The translations under genes were made by a program, and so were the position numbers. Of a DNA stretch of 41,989 nt, positions 16,306 to 23,128 are shown piece by piece; within the stretch, counting starts at the first letter, position 1; the number at the start of each line of letters is the position of its first letter. The notes beneath the pieces are model-generated. The model made no database searches. It was given only the letters and a program-made list of their open reading frames with translations, and was not told where the DNA came from. The stretch covers positions 1 through 41,989 of the forward strand of contig CAWULT010000032.1 of NCBI GenBank assembly GCA_963923455.1, given 5' to 3'. This stretch comes from CAWULT01 sp963923455 (GTDB taxonomy: Bacteria > Acidobacteriota > Vicinamibacteria > Vicinamibacterales > UBA2999).

Positions 16306-17205
16306 TCATGGACGAGGATGGCAGCGGTCGTACACGTGCCGCATCCGGTGCTCGAGCACGTGGGTGTAGATCTGGGTGGTCGACAGGTCCGCGTGCCCGA
16401 GCATCAGCTGGATCGCTCGCAGGTCGGCGCCACGGTCGAGCAGATGGGTGGCGAAGGAGTGCCGGAGCACATGGGGACTGAGCGCCGCGGTGATGCCGGC
16501 CTGGCGCGCGTACGACTTGAGTATCTTCCAGAAACCCACGCGGGTGAGGCCAGGGCTGCCGCCCCGTGCGTTGACGAAGAGCCTGGGGCTCGTCCTGCCC
16601 TTGAGCAGGGCCTGGCGCGCGGTCGCCAGGTACCGCCGCACCCAGGCGGCCGCCTCGTCGCCGATCGGCACGATGCGCTGTTTGTCACCCTTGCCGGTGC
16701 AGGTCAGGAACGAGGCCTCCAGGTTGACGTCCGCCGGCCGCAGGGCTACCAGTTCCGACACGCGCAGCCCCGTGGCGTACAGCAGCTCGATGAACGCCCG
16801 GTCCCGGATGCCGCGCGGCATCGCCGTGTCCGGCTGCGCCAGCAGCTGATCGACCTCCGCGACCGACAGGTAGCGCGGCAGCGTCTTCCAGGCGCGCGGC
16901 GCCTGCAGATCGTCGGCCGGACTGGCGCTCACGCGGCCGTCCCGGACCAGAAAGCGATAGAAGCCACGATAGCAGGCCACGGCGCGCGCGACGGAACGCG
17001 GAGACCGCCCACCCGCCATCAGCTCCCGGATGACCGCCTCCAGATCGGTCCGGCTCAGCGCGTCGATCGGGCCGCGCGAGGCCGTCGCCGCCGAGAGGTC
17101 GCGCAGGTCGCGGGCGTAGCTCTCCAGGGAGTTGGCGGCCAGCCGCCGCTCGACCTGCAGGTGCGTCAGGTAGGCGTCCACCGGGGACGCGGTCTGGAAT
17201 GACAA
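16306..17205 (-). CDS. xerD: Tyrosine recombinase XerD
   Basis: The protein has 299 aa, the exact XerC/D size. The N-terminal SAM-like core-binding domain covers about residues 8-95. The catalytic domain holds Arg148 (ATGLRVSELV), Lys172, His245 and Arg248 (SPHVLRHSFATHLLDRGAD), His271 (LGHADLSTTQIYTHV) and the nucleophile Tyr280. The C-terminal VYDRCHPR matches the XerD tail more than XerC. XerCD resolves chromosome dimers at dif under FtsK control. A probable dif-like site is 6.3 kb away in this window, but no second recombinase is present here. It is divergent from murQ with 35 bp between start codons. Confidence 0.92.
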   Translation of the reverse strand: MSFQTASPVDAYLTHLQVERRLAANSLESYARDLRDLSAATASRGPIDALSRTDLEAVIRELMAGGRSPRSVARAVACYRGFYRFLVRDGRVSASPADDLQAPRAWKTLPRYLSVAEVDQLLAQPDTAMPRGIRDRAFIELLYATGLRVSELVALRPADVNLEASFLTCTGKGDKQRIVPIGDEAAAWVRRYLATARQALLKGRTSPRLFVNARGGSPGLTRVGFWKILKSYARQAGITAALSPHVLRHSFATHLLDRGADLRAIQLMLGHADLSTTQIYTHVLEHRMRHVYDRCHPRP

Positions 17206-17225
17206 AGTCGTGGCCCAGAGGACGC

Positions 17226-17257
17226 TAGAATTGTAGCTCTATGGCGTTTCGATCCAA
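17226..17257. promoter_or_regulatory. Overlapping divergent promoter elements of xerD and murQ
   Basis: On the minus strand TTGGAT (17257-17252), 16 nt and TACAAT (17235-17230) form a plausible xerD promoter with a leader of about 18 nt. On the plus strand TAGAAT (17226-17231) lies 9 nt before the murQ ATG but has no good -35. The two -10 boxes overlap in CTAGAATTGTAG, so the two genes would compete for polymerase. Confidence 0.45.
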
Positions 17258-18266
17258 GTGGCAGTCGCTGCCCACCGAAGCGATCAACCCGTCGAGCCTC
17301 GACATCGACAAGCTGGACGCGGATCAGATCGTCGACCTGATGATCAGCGAAGACCGGAAGATGCTCGCCGCCGTGCAGCGCGAGCGGGAGCGCATCGCGG
17401 TCGGCGTCGAGATGGTCGCCGCCGCGCTTCGGCGCGGTGGACGGATCGTCTTCGTCGGCGCGGGCACGAGCGGGCGCCTCGGCATCCTGGAGTCGGCGGA
17501 GATGCCGCTGACCTTCAGCACCGACCCGTCGCTGGTGCAGGCGGTGATCGCCGGCGGCCGCGACGCGGTGTTCGGCGCGAGGGAAGGCGTCGAGGATCAC
17601 TACGAGGAGGGCGCGCGCGCCATCACGCGCCTGCGGCCGACGAAGAAGGACGTGGTGATCGGCGTGTCGGCGAGTGGCATGACGCCGTTCGTCCGCGGCG
17701 CGCTCACGCGGGCCCGCAAGGCCGGTGCGCGCGTCGTGTTCGTCACGTGCGATCCGGGAACCGAGCTCCAGACGTTCGTCGACCTGACCATCGCGCCCGG
17801 CGTTGGCGCCGAGGTCATCGCCGGGTCCACGCGGCTCAAGGCCGGCACCGCGACGAAGCTCGTGCTCAACATGCTGACGACCGGAGCGATGGTGCTGATC
17901 GGCAAGACCTACGGCAACCTGATGGTCGACACGCACACCAGCTCCGAGAAGCTGAAGGACAGGGCGCGCCGGATCGTCAACATCGTCACCGGCCTCGACT
18001 ACGAGGAGGCGGAACGGCTGCTCGCGAAGGCCCGATGGAACGTCAAGGCGGCCATCGTCATGCAGAAGACCGGCCTGACGCTGACCAAGGCTCAGGCCAG
18101 GCTGCGCAAGGCGCACGATTCGATGCGCGAGGCCATCGGCGAGGACATCGAGCCTCGCCTGCGCGGCATGCTGCAGGGGCACGCCGAGGCGGCGTTCGTC
18201 AAGGGTGCGGAGCCGACGGCCAAGCCAGCGGTGAAGACGCCCGTCGCGCGGAAGGGGCCGGCGTGA
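17241..18266 (+). CDS. murQ: N-acetylmuramic acid 6-phosphate etherase MurQ
   Basis: The protein has 341 aa (about 300 is usual; the excess is a basic C-terminal tail). The SIS sugar-isomerase fold shows VGAGTSGRLG (near residues 73-82), LESAEMPLTF with the conserved Glu, VIGVSASGMTP, and STRLKAGTATKLVLNMLTTGAM. The closing UBA-like helices around AERLLAKARWNVKAAIVMQ are also typical. MurQ removes the lactyl ether from MurNAc-6-P, giving GlcNAc-6-P for peptidoglycan recycling. The opening TEAINPSSLDIDKL is canonical, which fixes the start. The downstream gene overlaps by 4 bp (GTGA), making an envelope-recycling operon. A -10-like TAGAAT 9 nt before the ATG hints at a leaderless or near-leaderless mRNA. 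Confidence 0.96.
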   Translation: MAFRSKWQSLPTEAINPSSLDIDKLDADQIVDLMISEDRKMLAAVQRERERIAVGVEMVAAALRRGGRIVFVGAGTSGRLGILESAEMPLTFSTDPSLVQAVIAGGRDAVFGAREGVEDHYEEGARAITRLRPTKKDVVIGVSASGMTPFVRGALTRARKAGARVVFVTCDPGTELQTFVDLTIAPGVGAEVIAGSTRLKAGTATKLVLNMLTTGAMVLIGKTYGNLMVDTHTSSEKLKDRARRIVNIVTGLDYEEAERLLAKARWNVKAAIVMQKTGLTLTKAQARLRKAHDSMREAIGEDIEPRLRGMLQGHAEAAFVKGAEPTAKPAVKTPVARKGPA

Positions 18267-19264
18267 TCCGCCGGTTCGCCGGGGTGCTCGCCTGCGCGGT
18301 GGCCATCGGCTCCGTGGCCGCCGCCGACGGTCCTCGGCGCGCGATCTGGGCGCCGCCCGGCTGGTCCGAGTCGCCCTCGGCGGTCCGCCGGGCTATTGCG
18401 ACCGCCGAGGCGAGCCGTGCCGACACGGTCCTGGTACCCGTGGCGCCGCAGGCTCCGTCCGACGGCGCGGTGACCGCGCTCATCGATGCGGCGCGCGCGC
18501 GCGGCCTCCGCGTGTTCCTGTCCGTCGACGCGAGTCTCGTGGCCACGGCCGGGGAACTGCCGGCAGCGCGCGACCACGTGATCTACCAGCACCCTGAGTG
18601 GCTGATGGTGCCGCGGGAGCTGTCTCGTGAACTGCAGCGGCTTGAGCCGCAGAGCCCCGACTATCTCGGGCGTCTCGCCCGCTGGAGCCGGGTCAATACG
18701 GACCGCGTGGACGGCCTGTACGTGTCGCCGCTGACCCGGGCCGCGGCGCTGTTCGTCGCTGGACGGATCAGGAGCGTCGTCGAGCGATTCCCGGTCGACG
18801 GCGTCCACGTGTCGTCACTGCTCTACCCCGCCGGAGACTTCGACTACAGCCGCGCGGCTCTCGAGGCGTTCCGGACGGAGGTCGTGCACGACATCCCCGC
18901 CGCCGAACGCCGCGCCGCCGACGACGTCTACGGCCTGAATCCGTTCGCCTACGTCGAGCACTACCCCGAAGCCTGGCGGCGCTTCCGGCAGACGCAGTTG
19001 ACCGCGCTGGCGACGCTCGTGCGGTCGGAGATCCGGAAGGTGCGGCCCGGAGCGCCTGTGGTCGCGACGGTCGCCGGTGATGCGGCGGCCGCCCTGCGTG
19101 GCCATCTGCAGGACTGGTCGACGTGGCTCGACAATGGGTTTCTCGATGCGGTGCTCCAGCCCGATGGCGTCGGCGATGCCTGGGGGTTCACCGCCGCGAG
19201 CGGCCCCGGCGTGGGCTCGTCGATGCCCGTGGGCCCCGCGCCGCCCGTGGTGCTGGCGCGGTAG
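18263..19264 (+). CDS. GH10-like (YddW-type) secreted glycosyl hydrolase family protein
   Basis: From GTG 18263 the protein has 333 aa. A signal peptide (about residues 1-20, VIRRFAGVLACAVAIGSVAAA) is followed by a TIM-barrel-like region resembling the GHL10/YddW family. Features are IWAPPGW, the early strand ADTVLVPVAP, LSVDASLV, FPVDGVHVSSLLYP, then FRQTQLTALATLVRSEIRKVRP. YddW-type proteins are proposed peptidoglycan- or polysaccharide-active lipoproteins; no lipobox Cys is seen here. The start is chosen because it overlaps the murQ stop (GTGA) and gives a clean signal peptide. Sequence divergence makes catalytic residues uncertain. Coupling to murQ suggests a role in muropeptide or muramic-acid salvage. 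Confidence 0.7.
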   Translation: MIRRFAGVLACAVAIGSVAAADGPRRAIWAPPGWSESPSAVRRAIATAEASRADTVLVPVAPQAPSDGAVTALIDAARARGLRVFLSVDASLVATAGELPAARDHVIYQHPEWLMVPRELSRELQRLEPQSPDYLGRLARWSRVNTDRVDGLYVSPLTRAAALFVAGRIRSVVERFPVDGVHVSSLLYPAGDFDYSRAALEAFRTEVVHDIPAAERRAADDVYGLNPFAYVEHYPEAWRRFRQTQLTALATLVRSEIRKVRPGAPVVATVAGDAAAALRGHLQDWSTWLDNGFLDAVLQPDGVGDAWGFTAASGPGVGSSMPVGPAPPVVLAR

Positions 19265-19271
19265 CGCGCCG

Positions 19272-20321
19272 ATGGCTCGCTTCGACTCCGTCCGGATGCT
19301 GCTCGAGGCCGCAGTGGCGGAGCACGTCACCCCGGCCGCGGTCATCGAAGTGGGCCGGGCCTCGCAGCCGGTCTGGCGGGAGGCCGTCGGGCGGCTCACC
19401 TACGAGGCCGACGCGCCAGCGGCGTCGGCCGACACGATCTTCGATCTCGCGTCGCTGACGAAGGTCCTGGCCACCGCGACGCTGCTGATGACGCAGGTCG
19501 AGCGTGGCCGCGTGGCGCTGGACGATGAGGTGGTGCAGCACCTGCTCGGATGCACGCTGCCGCGGGGGCCGGTCACCGTCGAAGACCTGCTGGCGCACTG
19601 TTCGGGGCTGCCGGCACACCGGCCGTTCTACCGCACGCTGCGCGGGCGCGTGGACTTCGAGGCCGCCATCTGCGCGACACCGCTCGAATACGCGCCGCGG
19701 ACGCAGTCGGTCTACAGCGACCTCGGCTTCATGCTGCTCGGGTTCCTGCTCGAGGACATCACGCCCCTGCCCGAGGCGTTCGCGGCGCTGTGGACGGCGA
19801 TTGGCGCCGGAGAGGATCTGCAGTTCCATCCCCCTGAGCAGTGGACGCGGCGGATCGCGCCGACCGAGGCGGACCCGTGGCGCGGCCGCGTGCTGCGAGG
19901 CGAGGTCCACGACGAAAACGCGTGGGCGCTCGGGGGCGCTGCCGGCCACGCGGGCCTGTTCGGGACGGCGGCCGCCGTCGGCGTCTTCGCGCGCCACCTG
20001 CTGCAGATCCTCGATGGCCGGGTGGGCTTCGCGCGGCGGGAGACGCTGGCCGCGTTCGTCACGCGGCACGGGGGCGTGCCTGGCAGTTCACGCGCGCTCG
20101 GATGGGACACGATGCTGCCCACCTCGTCATGCGGCCGCCTGATGTCGCCGCGCGCATTCGGCCACACCGGTTTCACGGGCACGTCCCTGTGGATCGACCC
20201 CGACGCCGGGACCTACGTCGTATTGCTGACGAACCGCGTCCATCCGCTGCGCGCAGGGGAGGGGATCACTCGCCTCAGGCCAGCCGTCCACGACGCGGTG
20301 GTTGCCGCGTTGACGGGCTGA
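19272..20321 (+). CDS. Serine hydrolase of the class C beta-lactamase / AmpH-like family
   Basis: The protein has 349 aa. The penicillin-recognising fold shows the SxxK tetrad SLTK (Ser61, Lys64, in FDLASLTKVLATA), a YSD second motif (Tyr148, in QSVYSDLGFMLLG) and HTG (about residue 297, in FGHTGFTGTSLWIDP) in place of KTG. This pattern is common in AmpH-like, EstB-like and D-aminopeptidase-type hydrolases rather than true resistance enzymes. No signal peptide is evident, suggesting a cytoplasmic location. It lies 7 bp after the GH10-like gene and in the murQ operon, so muropeptide trimming is a reasonable inference. The stop abuts the stop of the convergent pseudopilin gene with no spacer (TGATCA). 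The ATG at 19272 is the first start after the previous gene. Confidence 0.85.
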   Translation: MARFDSVRMLLEAAVAEHVTPAAVIEVGRASQPVWREAVGRLTYEADAPAASADTIFDLASLTKVLATATLLMTQVERGRVALDDEVVQHLLGCTLPRGPVTVEDLLAHCSGLPAHRPFYRTLRGRVDFEAAICATPLEYAPRTQSVYSDLGFMLLGFLLEDITPLPEAFAALWTAIGAGEDLQFHPPEQWTRRIAPTEADPWRGRVLRGEVHDENAWALGGAAGHAGLFGTAAAVGVFARHLLQILDGRVGFARRETLAAFVTRHGGVPGSSRALGWDTMLPTSSCGRLMSPRAFGHTGFTGTSLWIDPDAGTYVVLLTNRVHPLRAGEGITRLRPAVHDAVVAALTG

Positions 20322-21170
20322 TCAGCGGCCGCCGAGGCCGGGCACGGTGGGCGGCCCGAAGGGGCTTCCGGTCTGCGCGCCGGGGCCACGGCCGCGAGCC
20401 GGGAGGCCTGTGCCGCGTCCCGGCCCGGCTGGTGTCGGCGTTCCGCGTGTCCCGGCCGGCAGGCCGGGCCCCGGGGCCCCGGGTCCACCCGGCGCCAACT
20501 GCCGCTGCACGGGCACGAACGCCCACTCGTTGTAGGCGCCGCGCCCGCGATACTGGCGCAGGGACTTCTCCGTGCTGCGGCTGGCGACGCCCATGATGCC
20601 GCCGACGGGCTGGCCGGTCGCACCGCGGCCGCCGGCCGGCGTCGCGATGCCCGCGCCAGGCGGCATCGGGCCCGTCGCCCGTCCGCCCGGCCCCGTGCCC
20701 GGCAGGCCGGCAGTGGATCCGACGCCGCCCTGGCGTCCGAAGGCGCCTGGCTGCGCCGCCCCACCCTGACGCCCGGGCGGTGACGGCAGCCCGCCGCGCC
20801 CGTCGGCGCTCGCGGAGACGGCCGTTGCTTCGGCCAGCCCCAGCAGTTGGAACTCGCCGCCGGTGATGGGGTCGAGGTACTTGCGGCGAAGGAAGTGCTC
20901 GTTGACGAGCTGATCGACGCTCGACGGCAGCGTGTTGGCGTACTTCCGCTGGAACAGCTGGATCGCGCGAGCGTACTGCTCGCCGCGGAAGATCAGCTCG
21001 GCCTCGCGTTCCCGCTTCGTCACGGTCTGCCACTGCGGAACGGCCGCGCTCATCACGAGCGCCATCACGGTCATCGCGACGAGCAGCGCCGCCATGGCAT
21101 AGCCGTCCTGCCCGCGCCGGAAGGGGCGGGCAGGTGGCGCCGACCGGTCCGTCATCCGCCGGCCGAGCAT
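20322..21170 (-). CDS. Atypical type II secretion pseudopilin
   Basis: The protein has 282 aa. It carries a prepilin-type leader with cleavage after Gly23 (QDG/YAMAALLVAMTVMALVMSA). The usual Glu at mature position +5 is Ala, as seen in GspK-type tip pseudopilins. A pseudopilin-like helix continues (WQTVTKREREAELIFRGEQYARAI), then the LPSSVDQLVNEHFLRRKYLDPITG block also found in GspG relatives. The C-terminal half (about 130-282) is a low-complexity Gly/Pro/Arg-rich region. ATG 21170 or the internal ATG at 21155 could be the start. It is the last gene of the secretion operon, 4 bp after the Ig/PKD lipoprotein gene. It is probably a minor or tip pseudopilin. Confidence 0.75.
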   Translation of the reverse strand: MLGRRMTDRSAPPARPFRRGQDGYAMAALLVAMTVMALVMSAAVPQWQTVTKREREAELIFRGEQYARAIQLFQRKYANTLPSSVDQLVNEHFLRRKYLDPITGGEFQLLGLAEATAVSASADGRGGLPSPPGRQGGAAQPGAFGRQGGVGSTAGLPGTGPGGRATGPMPPGAGIATPAGGRGATGQPVGGIMGVASRSTEKSLRQYRGRGAYNEWAFVPVQRQLAPGGPGAPGPGLPAGTRGTPTPAGPGRGTGLPARGRGPGAQTGSPFGPPTVPGLGGR

Positions 21171-21174
21171 GACC

Positions 21175-22188
21175 CTACGGGAAGGACCCCACGAGGATCT
21201 CTGTCGTCGCCGAGACCGATTGCCCGTTCGACAGGCTCACACGGACGGTGACTGTGCGCACGACCCGTTGCGCAGACGTCGCGTACACGTGGGCGATCGT
21301 CCTGCCGCTCGTCTCGGCGGTCACCCCGTCGCCGAAGTCCCACGAATACTTGGTTGCCTGCGGCACTTCGGCGCCGGTGCCTCCGCCGCTGGCTGTGACC
21401 TCGGCCGTGAACGGCCATCGCTGTCCCTGCGCGGTGGCAGCATCGGGCGTCCCGACAGTGATCGTCACTCCCATCGTCGGAGGCGTGGGCGGCGGGTCGC
21501 GCCGCGTGATGGTGACGGCCGTGCTGGTCTTCGTGCCTGCTGTGGCGGTGACCGACGCCGTCTTGGTGGTGTAGATCGTCACGCGGGCCTCTCCGTCGCC
21601 GTCGGTCACGGCCCGTCCGGAGGACAACTGCCCTTCCGTCGAGACGAAGGAGACGGGAATCCCAGGCAGGGCGCGGTTGTTGGCCCCCGTCACGACCGCC
21701 ACCAGTTCGACGGTCCCTCCTTCGGGTGGCACCGACGCCGGGTTGGCGCGCAGCACCACGTTCTCGACCGCCGCGGCCCCCACGGTGATCTGCACGACGT
21801 TGGTTGCCGTGGTCGCGCCGGACGCGGTGCCCGCGCTGCCGGAGGTCGCCCGGACGTCGGCAACGCCGGCGATGTCGCCCGCGTAGAACGTCACGACGGC
21901 GTAGCCGTTCTTCGTCCCGACCTCGGCGGGATCGACTCGGCCGAGGTTCGTCGTGAACCGCACGACGGTGTCGTTCTGGACGGGCGTCCCGCTCGACTCG
22001 GCGACGAACGCCGTCACCTCGGTCTGGCCTCCGGTGGCGAGCGTCTTCGAGGCCGCCGTGACGGTGACCGTCGAGTTCTGCGGCGCCAGCAGCGGCATCT
22101 TCTCGCAGGCCGCCGAGACGAGGACGGCGCCCACGATCAGCGCGATGGCTGCCAGGCGTGTCGCGCGCTCACTGATCCCATTCTTCAT
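21175..22188 (-). CDS. Ig-like / PKD-domain lipoprotein in the secretion operon
   Basis: The protein has 337 aa. The lipoprotein signal peptide has Cys at about residue 28 (VLVSAACEK). Two bacterial Ig-like domains follow (about 38-140 and 145-235), with alternating Thr/Val strands such as GQTEVTAFVAESSGTPVQNDTVVRFTT. A PPPTPP linker leads to a PKD-like domain (about 245-337) with the family signature YSWDFGDGVTAETSGRTIAHVY. The protein is probably anchored in the outer membrane and facing the periplasm or the surface. No known core T2SS part matches it. The ATG at 22188 is preferred; an in-frame GTG at 22197 overlaps the previous stop. Genes on either side are pseudopilins. Its role, such as substrate binding or a tip adhesin, is unknown. 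Confidence 0.82.
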   Translation of the reverse strand: MKNGISERATRLAAIALIVGAVLVSAACEKMPLLAPQNSTVTVTAASKTLATGGQTEVTAFVAESSGTPVQNDTVVRFTTNLGRVDPAEVGTKNGYAVVTFYAGDIAGVADVRATSGSAGTASGATTATNVVQITVGAAAVENVVLRANPASVPPEGGTVELVAVVTGANNRALPGIPVSFVSTEGQLSSGRAVTDGDGEARVTIYTTKTASVTATAGTKTSTAVTITRRDPPPTPPTMGVTITVGTPDAATAQGQRWPFTAEVTASGGGTGAEVPQATKYSWDFGDGVTAETSGRTIAHVYATSAQRVVRTVTVRVSLSNGQSVSATTEILVGSFP

Positions 22189-22193
22189 GGTGT

Positions 22194-22616
22194 TCACCAC
22201 TCCGCGTACGCGGTTCCGTCCAGCCCCCGGCGGTCGGATCCACTCTTGACGTCGAAAATGCCGGGCTCCGCGGACGGATTGCCCGGATCCGGCTCCGACA
22301 TGGTCGTCTGCCACGTGTCCGCCGCGTTCGTGAAGGGATCCACGGGGACCGCCCGTAGGTACTTCTCGGAAACCAGGGCGTCCAGCGATGGCGGATACGT
22401 GCTCTTGTCGGCGTAGTACTGGTCGATGGCGTCGCGCATCCGGAACAGGTCTTCCTTCAGGGTGGCCTCGCGCGCGCGCGTCACGCTGTTGCCGTACACC
22501 GACAGGCCGATGCCGGCCAGGACCACGATGAGGCCCATGACGATCATGAGCTCCATCAGCGTGAACCCGGCGGATCGAGAGGCGGTGACGGGGTGTCTGC
22601 GGTCTACCGATGCCAT
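22194..22616 (-). CDS. gspG: GspG-like type II secretion pseudopilin (second copy)
   Basis: The protein has 140 aa. The type III signal has cleavage after Gly17 (SAG/FTLMELMIVMGLIVVLAG) and Glu22 at mature +5. The GspG-like helix is DLFRMRDAIDQYYADKSTYPPSLDALV, followed by the KYLRAVPVDPFT block, where DPFT is the GspG hallmark. It ends GLDGTAYAEW. GspG is the major pseudopilin that polymerises into the secretion piston. It lies 3 bp after the first gspG-like gene, and the downstream lipoprotein start overlaps or nearly overlaps its stop. Compared with its neighbour it has the canonical GFTLMELM leader and a slightly shorter mature part. Confidence 0.9.
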   Translation of the reverse strand: MASVDRRHPVTASRSAGFTLMELMIVMGLIVVLAGIGLSVYGNSVTRAREATLKEDLFRMRDAIDQYYADKSTYPPSLDALVSEKYLRAVPVDPFTNAADTWQTTMSEPDPGNPSAEPGIFDVKSGSDRRGLDGTAYAEW

Positions 22617-22619
22617 GTC

Positions 22620-23117
22620 CTACCAGTCCCGGTACTTCGTACCGTCGAGCGCCGTTGCCTCGCTCGTCGTGTACACGTCGAACACGTTCTCGCCGCCCCA
22701 GCGGGTCGAATCGGCATCGTCCTGGTACGAGCGCAGGCCCCATTCGGTGCCGTGCGTCATCGGATCGATGGGAATCCGCCGGAGGAACTTCAGCTTCCGA
22801 CCCGAGGCATCGTTGGCCGCGTCGATGCCCTCGACGAGCGTCTCCAGCGTCGGCGGATAACCTTCGTTGCCGGGCTTGAGCGCCGTCGTCGGGATGGCGC
22901 CCGCGTCGACGGCGTCCTTGAACCGGTCGACGGCCGTCCGCATCTCGCGCAGCGCCCGGCGGAGTTCGGCCTCGCGCTGGCGCTGCGTCGACACCTGGGC
23001 CAGCGGCATCGCGGCCGACGCCAGGACGAAGAGGATGCCCACGACGACCAGCAGCTCGATGAAGCTGAAGCCGGCCTCGGCAGGCCGCGTCCGTCCGCGC
23101 CACACGACTGGGCCCAT
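22620..23117 (-). CDS. gspG: GspG-like type II secretion pseudopilin (first copy)
   Basis: The protein has 165 aa. The leader is cleaved after Gly16 (EAG/FSFIELLVVVGILFVLAS), with Glu21 at +5. The helix ALREMRTAVDRFKDAVDAG is followed by YPPTLETLVEG and a KFLRRIPIDPMTHGTEWGLRSY block, the GspG-type loop in variant form (DPMT). It ends ALDGTKYRDW, matching the other copy. It is a paralogue of the next gene and probably part of the same pseudopilus, as major or alternative subunit. There is an 11-bp gap to gspD upstream. Which of the two is the main subunit cannot be decided from sequence. Confidence 0.88.
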   Translation of the reverse strand: MGPVVWRGRTRPAEAGFSFIELLVVVGILFVLASAAMPLAQVSTQRQREAELRRALREMRTAVDRFKDAVDAGAIPTTALKPGNEGYPPTLETLVEGIDAANDASGRKLKFLRRIPIDPMTHGTEWGLRSYQDDADSTRWGGENVFDVYTTSEATALDGTKYRDW

Positions 23118-23128
23118 ACCGTGCCCCG

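Noticed and set aside
17258..18262. Upstream extension of the GH10-like gene through murQ
   Set aside because: The extension is murQ in a different frame with low-complexity Arg/Ala content; the GTG at 18263 gives a signal peptide and a 4-bp overlap.
20340..20800. Gly/Pro-rich low-complexity stretch as a repeat element or CRISPR-like array
   Set aside because: It is irregular codon-level repetition within the pseudopilin tail; no unit of constant length or spacers is present.
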